Positions 1 through 5,583 of a DNA stretch of 14,781 nucleotides are shown in pieces. Location: contig JAGBYS010000010.1 in NCBI GenBank assembly GCA_017628675.1, forward strand, positions 1-14,781, given 5' to 3'. The DNA is from Tidjanibacter sp. Its GTDB lineage: Bacteria > Bacteroidota > Bacteroidia > Bacteroidales > Rikenellaceae. The position numbers and the translations under genes are program-made. How positions within the stretch are numbered: the first letter of the stretch is position 1; every line of letters begins with the position of its first letter. The notes under the pieces were generated by a model. The model did no database searches. It saw only the letters and a program-made list of their open reading frames with translations, and was not told the DNA's origin.

Positions 1-177
1 GCGTGGCAGTGGTCGGCCGATGCTCTCGTAGGTCTTGCGGCCCATAATGACCGAGTGGCCGAGGGTCACGGCCTTGAAGTGTGCGAAGTCCTCGGGTATG
101 TGCCAGGGCATAGTGCCCCCTGTGCCGATAATGCCATTCTGGGCCACAGCCACAATGAGTGAAAGTTTGGTTGCCAT
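1..177 (-). CDS. folA: Dihydrofolate reductase, N-terminal part (runs off left edge)
   Basis: Reduces dihydrofolate to tetrahydrofolate with NADPH in the cytoplasm, which regenerates the cofactor oxidised by thymidylate synthase. The 59 visible codons begin [18 protein letters not shown] and continue with the DHFR substrate loop MPWHIPEDF (residues 23-31) and the NADPH-binding stretch [16 protein letters not shown]. Residue D30 matches the catalytic acid (Asp27 of E. coli), and M23-P24-W25 matches the Met20 loop. The frame is open to the window edge, so the C-terminal part, about two thirds of the protein, lies outside. The start is the ATG at 177, 29 bases after the stop of the secreted-protein gene. 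No separate promoter box is visible there, so co-transcription with that gene and ppa is likely. The family call is secure; only completeness is unknown. Confidence 0.95.
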   Translation of the reverse strand, partial: MATKLSLIVAVAQNGIIGTGGTMPWHIPEDFAHFKAVTLGHSVIMGRKTYESIGRPLPR

Positions 178-206
178 ACTATAAGTATATTAATCTTTTT
201 AGCCTA

Positions 207-587
207 CTAATAATACCTCTCCGAGGGTTGGTAGTCATAAGGGATTTTGTAGGAGGTAAAGTAGTAGCGACCAATGAATCCCACCTTGGCCGAGTGGCGG
301 TAGCCGTTAGCCTCCTCGGGGTCCTCGGGGAGCACTACCCCCGATACCGACTCGCCCCATTCGTACACCTTGCGAGCAATGTATATAATCTCGCCATCAT
401 AGGTCTTTTGGCGGTAGATGTTCATAGTTTGCTCCTCGCCCGTAAAGCCGTTCCAGGCCACCACCTGGTCCACGAAAACCTCCTCATCTTCGGCAAGGCT
501 CGCCACAAGAGGCTCACTGTGGGGTTGTTCGGCAAAGGCCGCACTCCACACACACAGCAGCAGCGACACAAAGAGTAATCGTTTCAT
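207..587 (-). CDS. Small secreted protein of unknown function
   Basis: 126 residues. Residues 1-19 form a typical signal peptide: MKR, a hydrophobic stretch, then AFA before E20. There is no lipobox cysteine, so cleavage by signal peptidase I and release to the periplasm or beyond is inferred. The mature part of about 107 residues is acidic near its N-terminus (LAEDEEVFVD) and ends in a Tyr-rich tail (SYKIPYDYQPSERYY). I see no catalytic motif and do not recognise the family. It starts 13 bases after the ppa stop and ends 29 bases before folA, so it sits in the middle of an apparent ppa-unknown-folA operon. The ORF is supported by the signal peptide and tight spacing. The longer plus-strand frames over it have no such support. 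Confidence 0.75.
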   Translation of the reverse strand: MKRLLFVSLLLCVWSAAFAEQPHSEPLVASLAEDEEVFVDQVVAWNGFTGEEQTMNIYRQKTYDGEIIYIARKVYEWGESVSGVVLPEDPEEANGYRHSAKVGFIGRYYFTSYKIPYDYQPSERYY

Positions 588-600
588 AAGCCACAGATGG

Positions 601-1224
601 TTACTCCTTGTCGGCGGCGAGCATATCGTTGTAGTCCTCCATCGAGCGGCGGATTACATCGCGGGCCACATCGGCACCGTAGATGCTCACAAACCTCATT
701 CGCTGGGTGTTCTCACCGGGGATATCCTTATAGGTGGTGAAGTAGTGAATCAAGCGCCTTACGATGCGGGTGGGGAGCTGCTCAATGTCGGTCATATCGC
801 CATAGATGGCGTCATTTTTCAGCACCGCGATGATCTTATCGTCGGCCTGATTGTGGTCCAACAGGCGGATGCCGCCAATGGGTCGGCCGCTAACCAGAAT
901 GTCGCCGTGGGTCACATCCTTCTCGGTCAGAACGCAGATATCCAGAGGGTCGCCGTCGCCCTTCACATCGAACCTGGCGAGGGCCTTGTTGGTCAGCTCG
1001 GCCATCTTGTCGGCGCAGTAGGTGCGTGGGATGAAGCCGTAGAGCGAGGGTACGATGTTGGAGAACTTCTGTGGGCGGTCGAGGGCCAAGTAGCCGCTGG
1101 CCTTGTCCACCTCATACTTAACCGTGTCGGTGGGAACAATCTCAATGTAGGAGCGAATCTCCTCGGGGGTGCCGGGGTCGATGCCGTGCCACGGATGGGC
1201 TTTGTGGAGATTACTGTAATCCAT
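601..1224 (-). CDS. ppa: Family I inorganic pyrophosphatase
   Basis: Hydrolyses pyrophosphate to two phosphates in the cytoplasm, pulling nucleic-acid, aminoacyl-tRNA and nucleotide-sugar synthesis forward. The 207-residue protein carries the family I signature DGDPLDI at residues 90-96, with metal-binding aspartates D90, D92 and D95. Downstream are RPIGGIRLLD (114-123) and DDKIIAV (128-134), matching the Asp and Lys active-site region of the E. coli enzyme, and HYFTTYKD (160-167) with the conserved Tyr-Lys pair. Length is slightly above the bacterial norm of about 175, mostly through an N-terminal extension. A TACCTTTG -7 box lies about 50 bases upstream of the ATG, so this is probably the first gene of the unit that continues into the small secreted protein and folA. 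Confidence 0.95.
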   Translation of the reverse strand: MDYSNLHKAHPWHGIDPGTPEEIRSYIEIVPTDTVKYEVDKASGYLALDRPQKFSNIVPSLYGFIPRTYCADKMAELTNKALARFDVKGDGDPLDICVLTEKDVTHGDILVSGRPIGGIRLLDHNQADDKIIAVLKNDAIYGDMTDIEQLPTRIVRRLIHYFTTYKDIPGENTQRMRFVSIYGADVARDVIRRSMEDYNDMLAADKE

Positions 1225-1274
1225 AATGATTCTATATTTTTTGGTTTCTTACTCTTGCTTCGGGGAGCGATTTA

Positions 1275-1282
1275 CAAAGGTA
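1275..1282 (-). promoter_or_regulatory. Bacteroidetes -7 promoter box for ppa
   Basis: TACCTTTG on the minus strand matches the Bacteroidetes -7 consensus TAnnTTTG. A start site about 6 bases downstream would give a leader of roughly 45 bases before the ppa ATG at 1224. No good TTTG -33 box is seen at 19-21 bases spacing, so the call rests on the -7 box and its position. Confidence 0.55.
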
Positions 1283-1365
1283 GCTATTTCCAACGAGATT
1301 TTTTCTGTTTTTTGAGGTTTTTTATTCTCTCGCTGCTCACTCTCCACCCTACAAAAACTCTACAA

Positions 1366-1406
1366 TGCTCTACGGACCACCTCTGTTAGGGGTGGTCCGT
1401 AGAGCA
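1366..1406 (-). terminator. Perfect 16-bp hairpin, probable terminator after the nitroreductase gene
   Basis: Arms 1366-1381 and 1391-1406 (TGCTCTACGGACCACC and its exact reverse complement) enclose a 9-base loop. It lies between the nitroreductase stop and the ppa promoter. Read on the minus strand the stem is followed by TTGTAGAG and a run of five T at 1353-1357, so the U-tract is delayed and weak. Terminator function is inferred; a structured RNA or protein-binding site is possible. Confidence 0.45.
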
Positions 1407-1412
1407 ACTATC

Positions 1413-1430
1413 TACCCTCAGGGGAGGGTA
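1413..1430 (-). other. Second short hairpin directly after the nitroreductase stop
   Basis: TACCCTC (1413-1419) and GAGGGTA (1424-1430) form a perfect 7-bp stem with loop AGGG, starting 5 bases beyond the nitroreductase stop codon on the minus strand. It has no T run of its own. It probably acts with the larger neighbouring hairpin as a 3'-end structure (inference). Confidence 0.4.
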
Positions 1431-1435
1431 CTATC

Positions 1436-1969
1436 CTACTTGAGCCAAACGACTTTCCCGCTGTTGTCCTGCTCGGGGCGGGGCTTGGGCTCATCGTAGG
1501 GCGAGTAGCCCATTGCAATCACACACTCCACACCACACTCCTCGGGGATGGGCAGGAAGGTGCGCAGGTAGCTCTCGGCGTCGCCCATCTCGGGGTGGCC
1601 CTTCATATGTTCTCTGCCATCCACGTGGACCCAGCAACTACCAAGCCCTGCAGCCTCGGCAGCCAGCTGCACGAAGGTGGCCGAGATGGCGCAGTTGTCC
1701 ACCCACAGATCCGTGGCCCTCTTGTCGCCCATAACCATCACAGCCACGGGAGCCTCGGCCAGGAACGCCGAGCCGTAGTCGCGCATATAGGACATATGGC
1801 GGATAAGGTCCTTATCCTCAACCACAAGGAACCTGGTGCTGTGGCTATTGCGCGAGGAGGGGGCGGTGAGTGCTGCCTCCAGAATCTTCTCAATGGTGTG
1901 GCTCTCGACTCTCCTGTCGGAGAACTTGCGGAGCGAACGACGGCGGTGTACTAATTCAAAAAAATCCAT
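1436..1969 (-). CDS. Nitroreductase family FMN oxidoreductase
   Basis: A 177-residue protein of the small FMN-dependent nitroreductase family, cytoplasmic, usually NAD(P)H-linked; the physiological substrate cannot be told from sequence. The N-terminal HRRRSLRKF (residues 8-16) is the FMN-phosphate contact typical of the family, followed by TAPSSRNSHSTRFLVVED (35-52), which matches the PSxxNxQP region. The C-terminal part has AAEAAGLGSCWVHVDG (103-118) and VIAMGYSPYDEPKPRP (150-165), the usual GYP segment. The frame stays open far upstream through the antisense strand of the HAD and rdgB genes, but family alignment and the promoter box at 1990-1997 put the start at the ATG at 1969. It is divergent from the HAD gene and is apparently monocistronic, ending before the two hairpins. 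Confidence 0.9.
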   Translation of the reverse strand: MDFFELVHRRRSLRKFSDRRVESHTIEKILEAALTAPSSRNSHSTRFLVVEDKDLIRHMSYMRDYGSAFLAEAPVAVMVMGDKRATDLWVDNCAISATFVQLAAEAAGLGSCWVHVDGREHMKGHPEMGDAESYLRTFLPIPEECGVECVIAMGYSPYDEPKPRPEQDNSGKVVWLK

Positions 1970-1989
1970 AATTTCACATTGTTTGGTCA

Positions 1990-1997
1990 CAAATTTA
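1990..1997 (-). promoter_or_regulatory. -7 promoter box for the nitroreductase gene
   Basis: TAAATTTG on the minus strand matches TAnnTTTG and lies 20 bases upstream of the nitroreductase ATG at 1969. No canonical TTTG is found at the -33 position. It overlaps the likely -33 element of the divergent HAD promoter. Confidence 0.45.
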
Positions 1998-2026
1998 GGC
2001 ATTTTCCCACAAATATTGTACCTTTG
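1994..2026 (+). promoter_or_regulatory. Promoter for the HAD phosphatase-rdgB unit
   Basis: TACCTTTG at 2019-2026 is a strong Bacteroidetes -7 box. A TTTA at 1994-1997, 21 bases upstream, is a near match to the TTTG -33 box. The implied start near 2033 leaves a short A-rich leader before the ATG at 2051. Confidence 0.6.
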
Positions 2027-2050
2027 ACGGAAGAAAAACCAAGAATCACT

Positions 2051-2890
2051 ATGGAGAAAAGACTCAAAGCAGCCCTCATCTACGATTTCGACGGAACGCT
2101 TGCCCCTGGTAATATGCAGGAGTATGGCTTCATCGCCTCGGTTGGCAAGAGCAACGAAGAGTTCTGGCGAGAGAGCAATGTTCTTGCCGATGACTACGAC
2201 GCCGACCCCATCCTCAGCTATATGCTCAAGATGCTCGAGCACGCCAACAAGACGGGTGTGCCCATCAAACGCGAGGCCTTCCGTGAGACGGGCCGCAACA
2301 TCCAGCTCTACAAGGGTGTCGAGGAGTGGTTTGGCCGCATCAGTCGCTACGGCCAGGAGCGAGGCATCGAGATTCTCCACTACATCAACTCCTCGGGTCT
2401 GAAGGAGATTATCGAGGGCACCACCATCGCCCACGAGTTCAAGAAGATCTACGCCTGTGAGTTCCTCTACAACGAGGATGGCGACGCCTATTGGCCTGCG
2501 GTGGCTATCAACTACACCAACAAGACCCAGTTTATGTACAAGATTAATAAGGGTGTGGATAGCGTTGCCGACTCCCACCTGGTGAACGCCTATGTGCCCG
2601 ATGCTGAGCGCCCCGTGCCCTTTGAGCATATGATATATGTGGGCGACGGTACGACCGACATCCCCTGTATGAGGCTTGTGAGCGACCGCCACGGCCACTC
2701 CATCGGTGTCTATGACCCCTCGTCCGAGAGCGGCTACCGCAAAACCAAACTCCTTCTGGAGCAGAACCGTTGCTCGATGATCTCGCCTGCCGACTACTCC
2801 GAGGGCGGCCGTATGGACACCATCGTCAAGACCATCCTGGACAAGATTGCCACCGACGCACGCATAGCCGAACTCGCCAAGGAGGCATAA
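2051..2890 (+). CDS. HAD-superfamily phosphatase
   Basis: A 279-residue haloacid dehalogenase-fold hydrolase, predicted to be a cytoplasmic phosphatase with unknown substrate. Motif I is YDFDGTLAP (residues 11-19) with nucleophile D12 and acid/base D14. Motif II is the INSSGL strand (112-117). Motif III is probably K158 in NYTNKTQ. Motif IV is GDGTTDIP (198-205) with metal-binding D199 and D203. A roughly 90-residue helical cap lies between motifs I and II. The frame extends back to 1979, but that would cross the TACCTTTG box. The ATG at 2051 just after the A-rich leader gives MEKRLKAALIYDFDGT and fits the family. rdgB follows 15 bases after its stop, so the two are almost certainly co-transcribed; a shared role in nucleotide-phosphate turnover is possible but unproven. 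Confidence 0.85.
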   Translation: MEKRLKAALIYDFDGTLAPGNMQEYGFIASVGKSNEEFWRESNVLADDYDADPILSYMLKMLEHANKTGVPIKREAFRETGRNIQLYKGVEEWFGRISRYGQERGIEILHYINSSGLKEIIEGTTIAHEFKKIYACEFLYNEDGDAYWPAVAINYTNKTQFMYKINKGVDSVADSHLVNAYVPDAERPVPFEHMIYVGDGTTDIPCMRLVSDRHGHSIGVYDPSSESGYRKTKLLLEQNRCSMISPADYSEGGRMDTIVKTILDKIATDARIAELAKEA

Positions 2891-2905
2891 ATAAGACCAA
2901 GCACA

Positions 2906-3481
2906 ATGAAAAAAATCATATTCGCAACCAACAACGCCCACAAACTCGAGGAGGTCAATGCAATCCTCGGGGGCGAAATTGAACTCATAACCCTCAAAGA
3001 GGCCGGCATCGTGGAGGATATCCCCGAGGAGGAGCCCACCATTGAGGGCAACGCTCTGGCCAAGGCAAGGTATGTGTGGCAGAAGACCGGCAGGGACTGC
3101 TTTGCCGACGACACGGGTCTGGAGGTCGATGCGCTTGGGGGCGCACCGGGCGTTCACTCGGCACGCTACGCCACCGACGGTCACGACTTCGCCGCCAACC
3201 GCACCAAACTCCTTCGTGAGATGGAGGGCAAAACCGACCGCACAGCCCGCTTCCGCACCGTCATCGCTCTGATTGAGGGTGGCAAGGAGCGCTGTTTTGA
3301 GGGCATCGTGGAGGGCGTCATCACCACCGAAGAGCGTGGCGAGGGCGGCTTCGGATATGACCCTATGTTCCAGCCCGAAGGCTACACTCAGACCTTCTCG
3401 GAGCTCTCTCCCGAGGAGAAGAATGCGATTAGCCACCGAGGCCGAGCGGTGAAAAAATTGGCCGAGTGGCTCAATCAATAG
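2906..3481 (+). CDS. rdgB: Non-canonical purine NTP pyrophosphatase (RdgB/HAM1/ITPA family)
   Basis: Hydrolyses ITP, dITP and XTP to the monophosphate and pyrophosphate, keeping deaminated purines out of nucleic acids. The 191-residue length is normal for the family. Visible family blocks are FATNNAHKLEEV at residues 6-17 (nucleotide-phosphate binding, K13), FADDTGLEVDAL at 66-77 with catalytic D69, PGVHSARYA at 81-89, GGFGYDPMF at 147-155 (base recognition), and SHRGRA at 176-181. It follows the HAD gene by 15 bases. Its last 7 bases overlap the 3' end of the convergent sigma-54 regulator and no terminator is seen between them. The product pyrophosphate is the substrate of Ppa, encoded nearby but on another transcript. 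Confidence 0.96.
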   Translation: MKKIIFATNNAHKLEEVNAILGGEIELITLKEAGIVEDIPEEEPTIEGNALAKARYVWQKTGRDCFADDTGLEVDALGGAPGVHSARYATDGHDFAANRTKLLREMEGKTDRTARFRTVIALIEGGKERCFEGIVEGVITTEERGEGGFGYDPMFQPEGYTQTFSELSPEEKNAISHRGRAVKKLAEWLNQ

Positions 3482-4611
3482 AGGTTGCCCACATTGGCTA
3501 AAACCTCATCTCGGGTTATCTCCTGGCTGCCGAGCACCACAAGTCGCTCAACGACATTGTGCACCTCGCGCACATTACCCCTCCAATCCATACTCGACAG
3601 TTCCGAGAGTGCCGCAGGCTCAATGCTCTTGGTCGGCACATTATACTCATCGCACAGACTCTTGAGGAAGTAGTCCACCAACTGAGGGATGTCCTCCTTG
3701 CGCTCCGAGAGGGGTGGAACACTCAGCACAATAACACTCAGACGGTGGTAGAGGTCCTCGCGGAAGTTGCCACGCGCAATCTCCGTTATGAGGTTCTTGT
3801 TGGTGGCGGCCACAACCCTCACATCCACATCTATATCCTTGTCGCTCCCCACACGGGTGATCTTGCGCTCCTGAAGCGCCCTGAGCACTTTGGCCTGCGC
3901 CGCCAGGCTCATATCCCCAATCTCATCCAGGAAGAGTGTGCCGCCAACGGCCTGCTCAAACTTGCCCTTGCGCTGCTTTATGGCCGAGGTGAAGGCCCCC
4001 TTCTCGTGGCCAAACAGCTCGCTCTCGATCAGTTCGGAGGGTATTGCCGCACAGTTGACCTCCACGAAGGGGCCCGTCGCACGACGACTCTTCTGGTGTA
4101 TTTGTCGGGCCACAAGCTCCTTTCCGGTGCCATTCTCCCCCAACACCAAGACTCTTGCATCGGTCGGGGCGACCAGCTCAATGAGCCGTTTGAGGCGTGT
4201 GGTCTTGGGCGAGGAGCCCACAATGTTGTATCTCTGGCACGATTTTTTCTTTGCACAGAGGGTGTTCGGGGTCGGGAAAGAGTCCTCGGCACGGGCGAGC
4301 ACCACACGGACAGCCCCAAGCAGGGCCGACACCTCCACGGGCTTGGGCACAAAGTCCGCAGCCCCCGCACGAAAGAACCCGAGTACCTCCTCGAGTCCTC
4401 CCTTGGAGAGCGCAATCCACGGCACGGCCACACATCCCCAGGTCATCTTTTCGGGTGAGCCACAGATGATTAGGCTCACCTCGCGGGTGTCGCCATCGGA
4501 AAGGCTCTCCAGACTCTCGCGGGCAACCACCTCGTAGCCCTCGTGGGCGAGAAGCTCAGTGAGGGTGTTGCGGATGGCCCTCAGGGGCTCCACAACCAGA
4601 ATTTTTGTCAT
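3475..4611 (-). CDS. Sigma-54 activator with degenerate receiver and no C-terminal HTH
   Basis: 378 residues of the NtrC-type enhancer-binding family. Residues 3-107 resemble a CheY-like receiver (KILVVEPLRAIRNTLTELL, later ADFVPKP with the conserved Lys at 90), but the acidic pocket is reduced to E8 and the phospho-Asp position reads LIICG (47-51), with Gly where Asp is expected. The AAA+ domain is intact: Walker A GENGTGKE (158-165), L1 loop GAFTSA (205-210, instead of GAFTGA), Walker B TLFLDE (225-230), arginine-finger region FREDLYHR (283-290) and sensor II WRGNVREV (343-350). The protein stops 28 residues after sensor II, so the usual Fis-type DNA-binding domain is missing. It should therefore act without ordinary phosphorylation and without site-specific DNA binding, perhaps from solution or through a partner (inference). 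Confidence 0.88.
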   Translation of the reverse strand: MTKILVVEPLRAIRNTLTELLAHEGYEVVARESLESLSDGDTREVSLIICGSPEKMTWGCVAVPWIALSKGGLEEVLGFFRAGAADFVPKPVEVSALLGAVRVVLARAEDSFPTPNTLCAKKKSCQRYNIVGSSPKTTRLKRLIELVAPTDARVLVLGENGTGKELVARQIHQKSRRATGPFVEVNCAAIPSELIESELFGHEKGAFTSAIKQRKGKFEQAVGGTLFLDEIGDMSLAAQAKVLRALQERKITRVGSDKDIDVDVRVVAATNKNLITEIARGNFREDLYHRLSVIVLSVPPLSERKEDIPQLVDYFLKSLCDEYNVPTKSIEPAALSELSSMDWRGNVREVHNVVERLVVLGSQEITRDEVLANVGNLY

Positions 4612-4719
4612 AGCTTTTTTCGGTTTTTCTTTTTTGGAACGACTTTATTGCTGCGCCACCCTATTGCAAATATGTTACCAAAAAGGTGGCTCCGGGTAAT
4701 AAAATCTCAAAAAATGAGT

Positions 4720-4739
4720 TATCTTTGTGGTCAAAGATA
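4720..4739. promoter_or_regulatory. Palindromic double -7 box between the sigma-54 regulator and the DUF4290 gene
   Basis: TATCTTTG (4720-4727), spacer TGGT, then CAAAGATA (4732-4739). The arms are exact reverse complements, so each strand carries a complete TAnnTTTG box. The plus-strand box would serve the DUF4290 gene with a leader of about 120 bases. The minus-strand box would serve the regulator gene starting at 4611, also with a leader of about 115 bases. No clear TTTG -33 box is visible on either side. An operator overlapping one promoter is an alternative reading. Confidence 0.5.
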
Positions 4740-4747
4740 AACCTATA

Positions 4748-4791
4748 TGTGGCACTCTCGAGGTGTAGCCCAAAGTGTCGGGTGGGCCACA
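4748..4791 (+). other. Possible structured leader upstream of the DUF4290 gene
   Basis: TGTGGC (4748-4753) can pair with GCCACA (4786-4791); alternatively CACT (4753-4756) can pair with AGTG (4774-4777). The leader between promoter and ATG is long for this genome region. I recognise no known riboswitch class, and the pairing is modest. Confidence 0.2.
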
Positions 4792-4854
4792 AACTAACCC
4801 CAAGGGGTCTTTTTGGACTATTTTTTCTTTAAGCACACAACTCTTCTTTTTAAG

Positions 4855-5502
4855 ATGAAAACAAACTATAATATTGAGCGCGAAAAGCTCCATTTGCCCG
4901 AGTATGGCCGTCACATTCAGGATATGGTGTCGGAGCTTGTGGCCATCGAGGATCGCAAGGAGCGCAACCTCCGCGCCAAGGCCCTCGTGGCCATAATGGC
5001 CAACATCCAGAGCGCCTCGAGCGGCACCCCCGATTTCGAGCGCAAGCTGTGGGACCACCTGTTCATAATGTCTGATTTTCAGCTCGATGTGGACTCGCCC
5101 TACCCCCGTCCGACGGCCACAACCATTATGCCTCCTCCCCACCGTATGGAGTACCCCACGGGGCGCATTGCAATGAAGCACTACGGTCGCAATGTGCGCA
5201 ATGTCATCCGCTCGCTCGAGCGACTCAAGGATCAGCAAACCGTCGATGCGGTGGTCTACAACCTGGCCCGCTATATGCGCACCAAGAGCTTCGAGTACAA
5301 CCAGGAGCACCCCGACAATGCCGTCATCATCCGCGACATCAAGCGTATGGCCGATTTCGACATCGCCGTAGACGAAGAGGCAATCACCCTGATCAAAAGC
5401 AACTATCGAATGGGCTATTCCAACTATCAAAAGAGGGGCTCGTTCCAGAAGAAGAACAACAAAATGCAGAAAAACCACCGTCGAAGTGGCTATTCAAAGT
5501 AG
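4855..5502 (+). CDS. DUF4290 domain protein
   Basis: A 215-residue cytoplasmic protein with no signal peptide or membrane segment. The N-terminus YNIEREKLHLPEYGRHIQDM followed by a helix containing AIEDRKERNLRAKALV, and the central block PPPHRMEYPTGRIAMKHYGRN, are what I recognise as DUF4290, a family conserved in Bacteroidetes with no established function. The last 30 residues are rich in Lys, Arg, Asn and Gln (QKKNNKMQKNHRRSGYSK), suggesting a nucleic-acid or ribosome contact (inference). The frame opens at 4813, but the ATG at 4855 gives the family-like N-terminus and follows an A/T-rich leader. The palindromic promoter lies upstream. The next gene has its own promoter overlapping the end region, so this is probably monocistronic. 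Confidence 0.85.
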   Translation: MKTNYNIEREKLHLPEYGRHIQDMVSELVAIEDRKERNLRAKALVAIMANIQSASSGTPDFERKLWDHLFIMSDFQLDVDSPYPRPTATTIMPPPHRMEYPTGRIAMKHYGRNVRNVIRSLERLKDQQTVDAVVYNLARYMRTKSFEYNQEHPDNAVIIRDIKRMADFDIAVDEEAITLIKSNYRMGYSNYQKRGSFQKKNNKMQKNHRRSGYSK

Positions 5503-5507
5503 GGCCT

Positions 5508-5539
5508 CTTGCGCATTTCGCCCTTCTTTACTACCTTTG
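5508..5539 (+). promoter_or_regulatory. Promoter for the lipoprotein-lpxH-thyA unit
   Basis: TACCTTTG at 5532-5539 is a consensus -7 box. CTTG at 5508-5511, 20 bases upstream, is a near match to the TTTG -33 box. The expected start near 5546 leaves a leader of about 40 A-rich bases before the ATG at 5584. Confidence 0.65.
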
Positions 5540-5583
5540 CTCAACACAGCGTATAAACAGAAACAAAACAACCGAAAATAACT

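Noticed and set aside
418..1389. 323-residue plus-strand frame over ppa and the secreted protein
   Set aside because: It is antisense to ppa, which has full family motifs, and it has no promoter or domain of its own.
1970..3478. About 500-residue upstream extension of the nitroreductase frame
   Set aside because: It runs antisense through the HAD and rdgB genes and crosses the promoter region. The nitroreductase family begins at the ATG at 1969.
4241..4258. TGGCAC...TTTGC as a sigma-54 promoter inside the regulator gene
   Set aside because: The GG and GC elements are 15 bases apart, not the required 10, and the site lies within coding sequence.
3559..4458. 299-residue plus-strand frame inside the sigma-54 regulator
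   Set aside because: The minus-strand AAA+ motifs are clear; the plus frame has no recognisable feature and is a shadow.
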